Numbered from the stretch's first letter, positions 1-13,220 are shown. The stretch is 64,000 nucleotides of DNA from Siphonodentalium dalli (GCA_032622095.1 CP136062.1:35776918-35840917); one strand, 5' to 3'. The notes: generated from the letters alone by a model not told the origin. Translations and numbers: made by a program.

Positions 1-3000
1 TGGTGTCGTTTGCGTCACGGATGGCGAGCGGATATGCACTATCATTGATAAGATTGCTATTCGCCGATATCCACATATAAGTTATATACAGTCACCAGGC
101 CATCTCCATATCATTTTAAGTAGTTGGGCGTTCACATTTCACAATCCCGACATATGGTGACCCACATAAGTCACTTGAACAATTATATCTTCTTAACAGT
201 CATATTTATATGGGAATGGCAATCAAGGCATTCACACAATAAGCTAGCAACAGAGATAACTAGAAGAAGCATTACACGTATATTTATCATTCTATTGAAG
301 AGATACATATATTCGTGCAAACTGGGAGACCTCGAACCGTCAGAGGATTGCATATATATAACAACAAAATTTAGTCTGTTCCATTCAATACAGTTTCCAC
401 AAAAAGTTACAATTTGTCAAGAGATATGGAAGGCCTGCTCAAAAATAGTGGTCACCGTGTGCAGTCAAATATAGTTTCTTCTGATATACAAGAAAATGCA
501 GTTAGCACAAGACTTTTCAGGATCCTACCAATACTGACATCTGACAAGGGTTTTAGAACAGACTCATCGACTGACATAAAGAACTCAAAATCTCGCGCTG
601 TGCCTGGCACATGTAGCTGATATATGTGCGCAGCAACATTTCGTTTAAACTAATAATATTTAGCCAATAGATAGCACCATGAACAGAGGAGCACCTGAAA
701 TTTCTTTGAAACATCTGTATCTTCATGGAGATATGATAGCCAGGTATCCTCGAGATCTTAATCCAACCCACTAGATTGATTGATACATCTCAATATGTAA
801 AACCCAATTATCATCTTTTATCGAACTAATGTGTTTATGATGTTCATGTATCATATTATAACGTCTAATGTATACGCAGCTGTAAATAAATAAATACTTC
901 ATTATTGGTGGAACGGATTAATCGCGATAAACAGAATGACAATTGACCAAGTGAGCCACTACTTATATTCCATGACTAATAATCATGTTTTGTGATGCTA
1001 TTTGAATATTCAATTTATGAGAAAACGTATAATACTTTAAGCAAGAGCATTCTCTATTCCCAACAAATATCCACAGCATACATTAACCTGGGCAACGCCG
1101 GGTAACCCTGCTAGTATAATATAAAATCAAATCCGAATGAATATACACCAATTTGTAGATGCGACGAACTTATCTCAAAACTGACAATGACCATGCTTTT
1201 GGCGCGACACTCACTTCAACGATTGTCTATGAACTCAAACAAACCTTTAAAATTGTTGTTTAAATATCTTTAAAATTACCAATAGCAATACCTGCAAGTT
1301 TGAGTTGGATATTAATAATGTGCCCAATTCCTTTGTTTTTAGTGGCGTATAAACTATGAAACGCATTCTGAACACGAACACTGAGTGTAAAATATACCCG
1401 TGTTATTCTTCTGTAAAATAGCTGATAAAATATCCCGATAGCGGTTGATAATTTGGAACACGTGTGCCATTTACACAATACAACAGGTATATTAAGAAAT
1501 AATACAATAAATACCTAATAATAATAGTAAGTGATTTTAATTGGCAGAAACCAAATATTGAAGTCCCGAGGGGTATAATATCACAGTCATGCCTGCCTAA
1601 ATAAATAACCAATGGTAATAGAAATCTACTCTCAGGATATTATGAAATGTTATTCATTTAATTAATACAGGGGCTTGATTGAAAGATCCAGGTGGGACAA
1701 TGTTTCGATGCCAGCACCTAGATATTTCTTCCTCGAAAGACCCGCCTATATATAAAGGGACATTTACGCATGTTTGTCGCCCAGACATGAACATATCTTA
1801 TGAAATCACGTTCAACTGAATCATTGATATGTTATGGCGTAGCCGATGGATATGGTGGTGGGGAGGGACCAGGTGCTTGGACAGGGAGGGTGCTTAATTG
1901 GTGTCCGCCCCAACTTTTGTCACATTCTTCAACAGTTACAAATTTCATACCTTACACTAGATTGCATGGTTGGAAATTTGAAATTGTTCTCTTTGTTTGA
2001 TTTTCCAACAATGACTGAGGAAAGTCCCTCCCTATGTACATACACACGTTTTAATAATAATATGTTCGTTTAAAGTGTAATTGTCCGCCGCGCTCATTTA
2101 AAACAATATTAACAATATTCAATTCCTATCTAATCATCGGGGCCGACATCTCTCAGGTCGACTTCGCGTCGGGTCGTTTTCGTATTGGGCCATCTTCATA
2201 TTGGGTCGACTTCACACACCTAGTACAAACGCTATCGCATGCCAAATGGGGTGGGATGCTGAAAAATCGCAAGCCAATTTGCGCGCGATTTAGTTTGCCG
2301 TGTCCCGCGTGACTCAGCATCGCATGCGAATATCTTATACTATGTTTCGATTGTAAAATTCAAAGAAATGTAACTCTAATATACCCGTTATTTAGTAAAA
2401 AATCATACCAAAAGAATGACACCACAAAGAGACACGTTTCAAAAACACTATAGGAAAAATCACTTTTAGGGTGGGTGGGCTTGGGGGAGGCGGACGACAC
2501 TGTCTAACCTGTTGGGAAACACAAAATTCAAACTGTTATTGAAGCGCCGCAGGCGCGTTAAGCAACGTCACCCCTTTTTCAAATTGATATCGAGGCAGTC
2601 AGGTCGCGCCAGCGACCGCTGCCGCGGGGGCCTGATGGCTCATAAAAACAACTCTATATATAAGCGCCCGCGGCTACCACTTTATAGCATCAAGGGTAGA
2701 CTGAGCAAATCGAGACGGGATGCTGGTCCCGCCAAACTCTCCAGACGGCATCGACATATCAAAACGCATGCGATTCTCGCCTATCGTATCTGTATTTGGA
2801 CGGGATTGTGTGCGGATGCGCTGCTTCACATGCGCCCGACTTCACTTGTACTCTTTTGACCAATAGTCACATGATTTTGTAAAACTTCCATTGGCTGATT
2901 GAGTTACTTTTAAAGGTTTAGTATTGGTACCCGTATTTACATTCCGGAATATCCCATAGGATGCGTGACTGCTCATGCCCAAGACCAGTTGCCCTGGGGG

Positions 3001-3959
3001 TGATCTTACATGCTCCGGGCGACTGCTATAGTAAGTCATAGGCGGTTGACCAAATAAATATTTGCTTTCACTTCATCCAATTTTCATTTTATTTAATATT
3101 ACAAAAGGTAGCCTTTACTAATATAAAACAATTACTCTCCCTTACAGGCGAGTGGATACAATTAGTTGCGTGATTGGTTGCAATCAGGTATCTCTTAACA
3201 GGAATCTGAATGGCATGGCTTCACTGTCTAGAGGCTTATAAGTTAAAACAAACCCGGGGTGATTGCCGGTCAGATAACCCTGAACAGCAGAACAAGTGCG
3301 ATGAAGAAATAACGAATTATAGCACCTAACCTATATAATCAGCATCGAACAAGCGGATGCCCAACATAAACTTCTTAAATTGCATAATCGGAACCATGTA
3401 TGGGTGTCAACGAACTTTTAACGTCTTATTTTTTGGCTTTTTGCTGATTAAAATGTGTCTACGAAAATAGCCAACATATATCCCACCTACGCTCACGCTT
3501 TCCGATGTCCAGCCCTATGAAATTGCTCTATTGTTTATCGGCTATTGACTCATGGCAATGTTGAGCCTGCAAAATGCGTTATTTTTCAAACTAGCTGGCG
3601 ACTTGGTCAATTTTGAAATGCGTAACACATGTTATTGAATAAGCATAGGATTGCAGTGTAATTAATATAAATGTATGACAACTGGTGCAAATTTCAACTT
3701 AATGCATACTGTGTTGTGTTTATCTTTGTTTAATATTACGACATGGCAGTTTGAGCCATTATCCTGCCAAATATTAGCCATAGTATTACCCGTACGAAAC
3801 CAATTAAATGGGGAGAGAACCGACTCGATCAGGAGAGAACCAAAACAAATATCAAAATTCACGGTTTTCTTCGTTGTTATGACTCACACAATGGAATTTT
3901 CGTTATTATTACGCTCGATAGGGCCACCGATTGTGACGGGAATGGAAAAAATAATCTAA
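1..3959. other. Gene-free, AT-rich intergenic stretch
   Basis: No open frame here resembles a known protein, and none has convincing exon signals. A transposon-end-like motif, GGGCAACGCCGGGTAACCC followed by TGCTAGTAT, lies near 1090-1120. It recalls the CCGGGT...CTAGT termini of non-autonomous elements common in invertebrates, but no partner end was found. A GC-rich patch at about 2510-2830 carries a TATATATAAG box near 2655 and could be a solo LTR or promoter relic. That is a guess. Confidence 0.5.
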
Positions 3960-4013
3960 TTATCAGCTAGGTGGCTCCAAAATTGCGTTCTGACTGTCAA
4001 AAAGTCGCGAAAA

Positions 4014-4050
4014 TATATAATTCGATCATAAGGAACCGTCACAAATCAGT
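4014..4050 (+). promoter_or_regulatory. Candidate core promoter (TATA box plus initiator) of the Gla-domain gene
   Basis: TATATAA lies at 4014-4020 and a TCAGT initiator-like motif at 4046-4050. If the A at 4048 is +1, the TATA box starts at about -34, close to the usual animal spacing. The site is 80-270 bases upstream of the two candidate start codons of the signal-peptide exon. TATA-like words are frequent in AT-rich DNA, so this rests on position and spacing alone. Confidence 0.35.
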
Positions 4051-4136
4051 CAAGAACACCACAAACCGGCGATAGAGCGACTTCCGATGTAACAGTTCCT
4101 ACCCAGTGGAACAAGGGATGATGCATTATGAAACTC
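4048..4136 (+). CDS. Candidate 5' exon (5' UTR plus Met-Lys-Leu) of the Gla-domain gene
   Basis: The stretch ends ATGAAACTC followed by a good donor, GTATGT, at 4137. Splicing to the acceptor TTTCCAG at 4315-4321 removes a 185-base intron and puts this ATG (4128) in frame with the next exon, giving Met-Lys-Leu before Met-Leu-Ser. A basic residue right after Met is typical of a signal peptide. Against the model, two out-of-frame ATGs (4118, 4121) lie just upstream, and an ATGTAA mini-frame lies at about 4087. The alternative is that translation starts at 4322 and this exon is all 5' UTR. Confidence 0.35.
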
Positions 4137-4321
4137 GTATGTGGACACCCCAACCGGAGAGCCACTAGTCACACCCCTGCTCAACTATGATCGACACTCT
4201 GTTAATGTTTCCCTTCGATGTAGCCTAAATGCCTATTATATTGAAAACATGACATACTGTTTTAAACACAAACATACGAGTACGACCTCATTGATTGTGA
4301 TCCGTGATTTTATATTTCCAG

Positions 4322-4385
4322 ATGTTGTCCGGTATCTCGTTGGTGACAATCGTGGCACTAGGAGCGCTGCTTCTTCCACCCCCAG
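4322..4385 (+). CDS. Signal-peptide exon of a Gla-domain (vitamin K-dependent type) secreted protein
   Basis: This 64-base exon encodes 21 residues starting MLSG and running into a hydrophobic core (ISLVTIVALGALLL), then prolines: a textbook signal peptide. It follows the acceptor TATATTTCCAG and ends at donor GTAGGT (4386) with one base of the next codon, so the intron is phase 1. Joining to the Gla exon at 36072 gives Gly-Cys-Ser-Ala-Gln after the prolines, a plausible signal-peptidase site. In human factor IX the signal exon also ends in phase 1 before the propeptide/Gla exon (known for that family). The pairing across about 31.7 kb of repeat-filled intron is my inference from phase, order and fit. 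Many random sequences could mimic a short exon like this. Confidence 0.55.
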
Positions 4386-4489
4386 GTAGGTACATGTATA
4401 TAATCTATTGGTAGAAATGGTGTATGTATACGAGATAAATATGTATGGATTGAATACATAAATCGAACTTTATAACAATTTATACCCGC

Positions 4490-4850
4490 TTACGTGGTTT
4501 TAACATTTCGTCGATCAATGGGTCAATAATATTGATAGAATATACGATATATGTGGATCGATTACATGAGCAAACGTTTTATCGACACGGATGAATTCAT
4601 GAATCGAACTTTCGGTCGATATGGGCCGGTTACATGATCGATTCGATCGATATGGACCGGTTACATGATCGGTTCGATCGATATGGGCTCGTACAAGAAC
4701 CGAACGTTCGGTCGATATGTGAAGGTTACTTGTGAAACGTTGCACCGATAAGGATATATTTCATGGTCATATTTTGTATCGATATTGTCATGCTGAATGG
4801 CCAAACTCTGTATCAATATGGACAGTTTACATAGTCAAACTTCGCCAGCC
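4490..4850. repeat. Diverged leading edge of the 34-bp satellite
   Basis: Degenerate copies of the 34-bp unit found downstream are visible: repeated CCGGTTACATGATCG(A/G)TTCGATCGATATGG and GGCCAAACTCTGTATC words. They are more diverged than the main array. A segment of about 330 bases without clear units (4851-5180) separates them from it. Old units at the edge and young, homogeneous units inside is the usual pattern of arrays kept alike by unequal exchange. Confidence 0.7.
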
Positions 4851-5184
4851 TGCTCTATAGCTTAATTACTGTAGGCGCTATTATGCGAACCATAAAACAG
4901 AATTCCTCCCTGCTAGTGATACACGGTTCATAGCAAGGACACGTTCAAAATTGATATGTGAAGAGGACGGATTAGGATAGGTAGACACATCGTGTCCTGA
5001 TGACAACATACGAACGTCAGTCGACCATTCGAATGCGCGGCGAGTACAAGTGAAGAAATCATCAGTCCTAAACACATTCTACGCTCATCATCATGTGTGT
5101 GTGACTATTGATTCTGGTGCAGAAACGAAAATATACATGTTATGGTTCCGCATAATAATGCCCACTATTAAGTTATAGAACAGG

Positions 5185-7432
5185 ATGGCGCTTTGTATCG
5201 ATATCGACAAGTTACATGGTCAAACTTTGTTTCTGAATGGGCAGCTTACGTGGATCGACCAGTCGATCGGTATGGACAGCTTTCATGGTGAAACTTTGTA
5301 TCGACATCGACAGGTTACATGGTGAAACTTTGTATCGAGCTCGACAGGTTATATGGTCAAACCTTTTTTATCGAGATAGACAGGTTACATGACATAACCT
5401 TATATCGAGATTGACAGGTTACATGACAAAATTCTGTATCAATATGGACAGGTTACATGGTCAAACTTTGTATAGAGATCGACAGGTTACATGGTCAAAC
5501 TTTGTATCGAGATCGTCAGGTTACATGCCAAACTCTGTGTTAATATGGTCAGGTTACATGGCCACACTCTGTATCGATATCGACAGGTTACATGGCCAAA
5601 CTCTGTGTTAATATGGTCAGGTTACATTGTCAAACTTTGTATCGAGATCAACAGGTTGCATGGCCAAACTCTGTGTTAATATGGTCAGGTTACATGGCCA
5701 AACTCTGTATCGATATCGACAGGTTACATGGCCAAACTCTGTGTTAATATGGTCAGGTTACATTGTCAAACTTTGTATCGAGATCAACAGGTTGCATGGC
5801 CAAACTCTGTGTTAATATGGTCAGGTTACATGGCCAAACTCTCTATCGATATCGACAGGTTACATGGCCAAACTCTGTGTTAATATGGTCAGGTTACATT
5901 GTCAAACTTTGTATCGAGATCAACAGGTTGCATGGCCAAACTCTGTGTTAATATGGTCAGGTTACATGGCCAAACTCTGTATCGATATCGACAGGTTACA
6001 TGGCCAAACTCTGTATTAATATGGTCAGGTTACATTGTCAAACTTTGTATCGAGATCAACAGGTTGCATGGCCAAACTCTGTGTTAATATGGTCAGGTTA
6101 CATGGCCAAACTCTGTATCGATATCGACAGGTTACATGGCCAAACTCTGTGTTAATATGGTCAGGTTACATGGCCAAACTCTGTATCGATATCGACAGGT
6201 TACATGGCCAAAATCTGTATTAATATGGTCAGGTTACATGGCCAAACTCTGTATCGATATCGACAGGTTACATGGCCAAACTCTGTGTTAATATGGTCAG
6301 GTTACATGGCCAAACTCTGTATCGATATCGACAGGTTACATGGCCAAACTCTGTATTAATATGGTCAGGTTACATGGCCAAACTCTGTATCGATATCGAC
6401 AGGTTACATGGCCAAACTCTGTATTAATATGGTCAGGTTACACGGCCAAACTATGTATCGATATCGACAGGTTACATGGCCAAACTCTGTGTTAATATGG
6501 TCAGGTTACATGGCCAAACTCTGTATCGATATCGACAGGTTACATGGCCAAACTCTGTATTAATATGGTCAGGTTACATGGTCAAACTTTGTATCGAGAT
6601 CGCAGGTTACATGGCCAAACTCTGTATTAATATGGTCAGGTTACATGGTCAAACTTTGTATCGAGATCGACAGGTTACATGGCCAAACTCTGTATTAATA
6701 TGGTCAGGTTACATGGTCAAACTTTGTATCGAGATCGACGGGTTACATGGCCAAACTCTGTATTAATATGGTCAGGTTACATGGTCAAACTTTGTATCGA
6801 GATCGACAGGTTACATGGCCAAACTCTGTATTAATATGGTCAGGTTACATGGTCAAACTTTGTATCGAGATCGACAGGTTACATGGCCAAACTCTGTATT
6901 AATATGGTCAGGTTACATGGTCAAACTTTGTATCGAGATCGACAGGTTACATGGCCAAACTCTGTATTAATATGGTCAGGTTACATGGTCAAACTTTGTA
7001 TCGAGATCGACAGGTTACATGGCCAAACTCTGTATTAATATGGTCAGGTTACATGGTCAAACCATGTCCCGAGATCGACAGGTTACATGGCCAAACTCTG
7101 TATTAATATGGTCAGGTTACATGGTCAAACCATGTACCGAGATCGACAGGTTACATGGTCAAACTTTGTATCGAGATCGACAGGTTGCATGGTCAAACTT
7201 TGTATCGAGATCGACAGGTTGCATGGTCAAACTTTGTGTCGAGCTCGACAGGTTACATGGTCAAACTTTGTATCGAGATCGACAGGTTACATGGCCAAAC
7301 TTTGTATCGAGATCGACAGGTTACATGGCCAAACTTTGTATCGAGATCGACAGGTTACATGGCCAAACTTTGTATAGATATCGACAGGTTACATGGCCTA
7401 AACTTTGTATATATATATCGACAGGTTACATG
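5185..7432. repeat. 34-bp satellite array with 68- and 136-bp higher-order organisation
   Basis: The array holds about 66 units of a 34-bp monomer built on CAGGTTACATGG(C/T)CAAACT(C/T)TGTAT. Two main subtypes exist, one ending TCGAGATCGA and one ending TTAATATGGT. From about 5490 to 6230 the pattern repeats every 136 bp (four monomers, five periods); from about 6230 to 7130 it repeats every 68 bp (two monomers); from about 7140 to 7430 mostly single 34-bp units follow one another. Because 34 is not a multiple of 3 and units lack stops, all three forward frames stay open, giving spurious overlapping reading frames of 60-160 codons. The array lies in the presumed first long intron of the Gla-domain gene. 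Confidence 0.95.
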
Positions 7433-7439
7433 CTAGTCG

Positions 7440-9764
7440 CAATCAGAACAAACCGATATTTCCCAATCTCGGAGTTTAATAACACAATAAAACATAAATA
7501 TTGCAGAATATAAACGATCCATATCAAAGTATTTTGATTGCGGAGACAAATTTGTGTTTTCGAGTGTAAACGGGGAGAATTTTACTGAAATTAGCAAAAT
7601 AACAATGTTATTGACAGTAACGCTGGGGGTCACATCGGTTGATAGCGAACTTAAAAGCAAATTCTTGTCACTTTCATCATGTCCATTTCATAATTCCATC
7701 CATAAAATACCGCCCGAACGCATGTCGATTTCAAATTCGCATATTTCTTGACTATTACTCGGAACCCGACGATCAGTTAGATCCAGTTATCCGCGCTCTA
7801 TCGCGGAAAACATGCATTTTAATTATCGCCGCGAGACGTTTCTTCCACACACGATACATGGATCCCAGAAAATGTAAGTTTTTACAACCATCTCCGCCAC
7901 TTTTCGCCGCAACCAGTATACCATTCGAGAGGCCTGTCCTCCTCCCATAAATGCATATATTGAGTATTGTCATGGAATGTCTCAGTATTCCAAATTTCAT
8001 ATTTCTACACAGGTACCCGCTTCGAAATTACTGTCCGGTTAGTCCCAAAATGTTTAATCATTAGTCGCGAAATATTTTTTCGCTTAGTCGATATTTGACT
8101 GCAGTCCACCTTAATTTTATTTTTACGCGGCGATGACGGGTATGGCGTCGGGATATTTATATTTCTCCGCGACAACATTATCAATAAGCGGTGTCTTAAA
8201 TGGGTACGGTACACTAAATCCGGCCATTTATGGGATCAACTCCTGTTATACTCAACATAATATGTGCAACAAATGAATGAATTTGAGCCATGGGTGAGTG
8301 CAAAATACACGCATGTGCTCTGTGAATGATGTAACCAATATGGTAATTATAATGGAAATGAGTTTGTGCCTCGAGCCATAAACTCATTGTATTTATAATG
8401 ACCATATTGTTTTCATTCCATTCCATTCGTATCCCCCCACGGTCGGATTTTAAATAGATGCTCGTGTATAGTCCAGTTACATTGGTCTCGTTACCACATA
8501 CTTTCTGTAACTGATATGTATATATGCTCTTCATACTTGGAGGTCAATAAATAATAATAATAACACCACCCTATGGTCGGAATTTTCAACTGGTTACCCT
8601 TTGAGTAAACAAATTGACTGAACGTCCAAAATTATTCGAATTTTGTTCTAAAAGTTCCAAATTTAACACTAAATACTGGTTGAAATATTAAACTTTGAAA
8701 ATTATATCCTGACCCACCCCAATAACCTTGTCGATACAACCCTGGGCGGGGATGAAATTGCAGCATTCTAGTACGGATATTATTTCCTTATAAATACTTT
8801 GATCAATGAACTTACATCATGCGATATGAAGGAATGTTGTGAGAACAAATGTGTAAACTGTGTTCGGTAATAAAACTAAAACAATATAAGCCGGAATCGA
8901 TACGTAAAATATTCCTGTGTTGTTCTCATTATTTTGTATTATGCATACACATATCACGTAAATAAATGGTATCTCTCTATAAGCATGCAACAGAGAAAAG
9001 GTGGCATACTATGGCTTTAGGTCGCCGGATGTTACTTACCAAGATGGCGAATAAACACAGCCGGCAAGCGCGCCCAACATCAACATTGTTATTGTTTATG
9101 GTTAACAGAACAGGAGAATTTGGTTGACCGATATATCGAGCAATTATAATTCTGTCGTCAGCTTTATTATGCCGGCATTTATTGCATGCCCCAATCATGA
9201 ATCAGCAGTCAACTGGACAAAACTGACCAGACTGTTCCAATATTACAAAGGGGATTTTGTTTTACTTCACCATATTTTTTTATGCAAACAAACTATTAAA
9301 ATGTAAAAAAAAAATCAATAATTTCAATGTTTATGAAATAATATGCCATTATCTTGTGAATTTAAAATTAATTTTGCGGGTTACCCGTTTGATCGTCTGA
9401 TTTTATGCGACATAGAATGAGGGTCATTCGACACGCCACCTGAGGTTAAATTTGGACTATCCCTAATTTTTTAGTCGACCGCATGCTGGCAATGTTAAGA
9501 TACGCCGTCAACAGAAGCACACGTACTGGGATTTTAGCTTCCCATTTCTCTTCTGATTTATAAAAAATACATTTGCTGTTTATACACTGATGTGTAAAAC
9601 CGCCAACACAGCAATACAACTAAATATAGCAGACTGTTGATGCGTGGGAACCACACAGACCAGAGACATATACTTGTATATAGCCTTCATGGAAGTCACC
9701 AAAATAGGTAAGCATTATTATTATTGGAATAACGTGTGCTCCCGATATGACATATCATCGGGAA
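7440..9764. other. Gene-free stretch with dispersed repeat fragments
   Basis: No protein-like frame was recognised. A segment near 8010-8090, read on the minus strand, contains GACTAACCGGACAGTAATTT and then GAAGCGGGTACCTG. A close relative lies on the + strand at about 30195-30252, marking a dispersed repeat. An ATAATAATAATAA microsatellite lies near 8550. The rest is unremarkable AT-rich DNA. Confidence 0.5.
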
Positions 9765-9765
9765 C

Positions 9766-10085
9766 GCGGCTAGAGCTCCCATATAAAAATGTACCTGGGT
9801 AAATCTTGGTGTTTACCTAGGTATACCCCGGTACATATAGGTTTTACCCTGGTTCCACCCAGGTCACACCCAGGTTACACCCAGGTAAATCAGGGATTTA
9901 TATAGATTTACCCAGGTGTTTTCTATATATGTTAGGTATAAACCCCAGTTTACCCGGGTTTTTACGGATTTACACCCAGGTATTTACACCAGGTATTTAC
10001 ACCAGGTATTTACACCCAGGTATTTACACCAGGGTTTCGCCCAGGTATTTACTACAGTGTTCACCCGGATATATACACCTGTGGT
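9766..10085. repeat. CCCAGGT-type minisatellite element, short copy
   Basis: Short imperfect units built on (A/C)CACCCAGGTA and TTTACACC. The left end, AGCTCCCATATAAAAATGTACC, is the reverse complement of the right end of the larger array at 23370-24222 (GGTACATTTTTATATGGG plus nearby GGCTCC). The two loci are therefore copies of one dispersed element in opposite orientation, each carrying its own expanded CCCAGGT repeats. No coding content. Confidence 0.75.
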
Positions 10086-10129
10086 ATTTTGTTAAACTGT
10101 ATAATCTGTTACCTTATTAACCATTCTAT

Positions 10130-11905
10130 ATTAAATCATTAATTGACAGGTAGTTACCTTATTAACCCTTTCTATACTAAGTAACATTGGTGAGTAGTTA
10201 CATTACTAACCCTTTCTATATTAAAGCACCATTGATGTGAAGTTACCTTATTAACCCTTTCTTTATTAAAGCATCATTGACGCGTAGTTACCTTATTAAC
10301 CCCTTCTATATTAAAATATCATTGATGTGTAGTTACAATGTTAACACTTTCTATAGTATAGCATCATTGACGGGTAGTTGGCTCCTTAACTCTGTATATA
10401 CCAAAGTATCATTGTCGTATATAGTTACCTTATTAACCCTTTATATATACTAAGTACCGTTGGCGTGTAGTTACCTTATTAACCCTTTCTATATTAAAGC
10501 ATTAATTGACAGCTAGTTACCGTATTACCCCTTTCTATACTAAGTATCATTGGTGAGTAGTTGCATTATTAACCCTTTCTATATTAAAGCGCCATTGGCG
10601 GGTAGTTACCTTATTAACCATTTATGTATTAAAGCATCATTGACGTGTAGTTACCTTATTATAACCCTCTCTATATTAAAGCATCATTATTGCTGGGTAG
10701 TTATCTTATTAACCCGTTTTATACTAAGTATCATTGGTGAGTAGTTACAGTATTAACCCTTTCTATATTAAAGCATCATTGACGTGAAGTTACCTTATTA
10801 ACCATTTCTGTATTAAAGCAGCATTGACATGTAGTTACCTTATTAGCCCTTTCTTTATTAAAATATCATTGACGTGTAGTTACCATGTTAACCCTTTCTA
10901 TATTAAAGCATCGTTGACGGGTAGTTGCCTAATTAACCCTCTATATACTAAAGTATCATTGTCGTGTAGTTACCTTACCAACCCTTTCTATACTAAGTAT
11001 CATTGGCGTGTAGTTACCTTATTAACCTTTTCTATATTAAAGCATTAATTGACAGGTAGTTACATTAAACAACCCTTTCTATACTAAGTATCATTGGTGA
11101 GTAGTTACATTATAAACCATTTCTATATTAAAGCGCCATTGACGGGTAATTACCTTATTAGCCATTTTTGTATCAAAGCATCATTGACGTGCAGTTACCA
11201 TATTATAACACTTTCTATATTAAAGCATCATTGACTGATAGTTACCATATTAACCCTTTCTATATTAAAGCACCATTGGCGTGTAATTACCTTATTAACC
11301 CTTTCTACGTTGAAGCAATAATTGACAGGCAGTTACCTTATTAACCCTTTTTATAATGAGTATCATTGGTGATTAGTTACATTATTAACCCTTTCTACAA
11401 TAAAGCATCATTGACATGTAGTTATCATAGTAGCCAGTTCTATATTAAAGCATCATGGACGGTAGTTACCATATTAACCCTTTCTATATTAAAGCACCAT
11501 TGGCGTGTAATTACCATATTAACCCTTTCTATATTAAAACATCATTGATGTGTAGTTACCCTATTAGCCCTTTCTATATTTAAGCATCATTGACGTGTAG
11601 AACTTTATCTTATTAACCCTTTCTTTATTAAAGCATCATTAACATGTAGTTACCTTAGTAACCATTTCTACACCAAAGCATTATTGACGGGTAGTTACCT
11701 TATTAACCTTTTCTATATTAAAGCATCATTGACAAGAAGTTAAATTATTAACCTTCTATAATAAGTATCATTGCCGTGTAGTTAGTTACCTTATAAAACC
11801 TTTCTATATTAAGACGTCGATCATTGACGGGTAGTTGTTACCTTATTAATCATTTATGTATTCAAGCTTCATTGACGAGTAGTTACCTTATTACTTGAAG
11901 TTTAT
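10130..11905. repeat. 45-bp tandem array
   Basis: About 38 imperfect units of roughly 45-46 bp with consensus pieces TAGTTACCTTATTAACCC, TTTCTATATTAAAGCATCAT and TGACGTG. Units vary by small indels. Several forward reading frames of about 60-75 codons run through it because 45 is divisible by 3 and the unit lacks stops in one frame; these translate the repeat and are not genes. It directly follows the CCCAGGT element. Confidence 0.9.
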
Positions 11906-12600
11906 TATGACAGTATGACAATACACTACCCCGGACAAATGAAGCAATATCATACTTTATCTAACAGCCTAGCTATAATTAGTGAACATTAAACTGACAA
12001 ACAGACAATTTTCAGGGCCATTATTTAATATTAAAGGGATACAAAATAAAGAGATTTATAATTATCAGTAAGAATTATTCTCTAAGTGATACTTATTATT
12101 TCAAATAAATGATTGCATATACTATAGTAGACCATATACCAACAGGAACATATTAGTGAATACAATTATTGTGTTTCAAAATTCGTTTCGTTTCGTTTCT
12201 GCAGCCAAATTACAATCTTAACTTTTAGTTACCGTTACTTCGAAAAGAATTTAGCGCCGAGAATTCCTTGTGGTGTTTTGAGTTAATTTTGTCGCGAATC
12301 AACGCGGATTGACAGAAGGAAATGGTGTATTGGCTATAATCGGATAAACTGTGGACTTATATATAAGATTCGCCGATTTCTCCCCATGGATGTGCGCAAA
12401 TATCGAAAAAGACTGAATTTCATGTGACAAAAAAAATTTCAATTCCCGGAACAGTAAGAATTAAGCTACGATATAAACGAAACGGATCAACTATAGTGTT
12501 GAACAGTACCTCAGCTACCTGGCCATAACCAGAATATTGTCTCAAAATTGAATTTGTGGTACCGGTACAATCATGATGTAGTGCCAGTGGCCTGCTCATA
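11906..12600. other. Unannotated AT-rich spacer
   Basis: Nothing coding was recognised. It contains a short CGTTT repeat near 12185 and an accession of AT-rich sequence leading into the retroelement relic that starts near 12605. Confidence 0.5.
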
Positions 12601-12604
12601 ATGC

Positions 12605-13220
12605 ACCTGTCCAGAAGAAGAAGAATTGAGAAGTTTGAAGATCATGGACTACGCAGACACCATCTGGGACCCCTACCAACAAAATCACATCGACAAGCTG
12701 GAAAGAATCCAGCGTAGAGCAGCCCGTTTCATTAAAAGAGACTATAAGAGCAAAGAAGATGGATATATGACCAAGATCCTCTACGAGCTAGATTTACCAA
12801 CATTGCAGAAACGGCGGAAAATAAATCGGCTGGGATTCATGAGTAAGGTGGTGGGCGGATTGGTCCCGGCTATACCACCTAATCAATACTTTACACCCGA
12901 AACAAGGCGTCTTAGATCGCAGAGCAAAGTTCTGACAGGCTACGTCGCCAGCCAAATTCCTCGGCACCTAATTTAAAGGAACAACAGTCAGTGCTACGAG
13001 GCTATATACCATGAATCCGCATGATACGTGTCAGCTCAGTTCGCTAATTCCACATTTGTTCGAACTATATGCGACTGGAATCAGCTGGAGGAATCCTTAA
13101 TCCTACAACAACAGCCTGTGGATTCCTTCAAGAGTGCGCTGAAGGAAAATATCTGAGACTCTCTCGCCCGCTGCGAAATTACCATAATTGGGATCTGCAG
13201 CGTAACCATTCAGATTCAGA
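12605..13220 (+). pseudogene. 3' relic of a non-LTR retrotransposon ORF2 (reverse transcriptase C-terminal tail)
   Basis: The frame at 12626-12976 encodes MDYADTIWDPY, then KLERIQRRAARFI and a tail ending ASQIPRHLI. This is the conserved post-RT region of Jockey/CR1-type polymerases (family form: EYAS.VWDPY...LEK.QRRAARF). After the stop at 12974 the match resumes in another frame: FVRTICDWNQLEES near 13055 and VDSFKSALKENI near 13120, the usual tail motif (F..RTI..WN.L, LDSFK..L). A CAGATTCAGATT tail near 13210 looks like the 3' microsatellite end. The RT catalytic core and endonuclease are absent and the frame is broken, so this is a dead 5'-truncated copy. Confidence 0.85.

Noticed and set aside
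2512-2859. 115-codon Arg/Lys-rich frame in a GC-rich patch with a TATA box
   Set aside because: Histone-like in composition only; no histone motif, non-ATG start, and more likely an LTR or promoter relic.
5411-7513. Overlapping forward reading frames of 62-164 codons with LHGQTLYRDRQVTW-type repeats
   Set aside because: They translate the 34-bp satellite in all three frames because the unit lacks stops; there is no start context or non-repeat sequence.
10130-11905. Hydrophobic repeat frames suggesting membrane proteins
   Set aside because: Translation of the 45-bp array; 45 is a multiple of three, so one frame stays open by construction.
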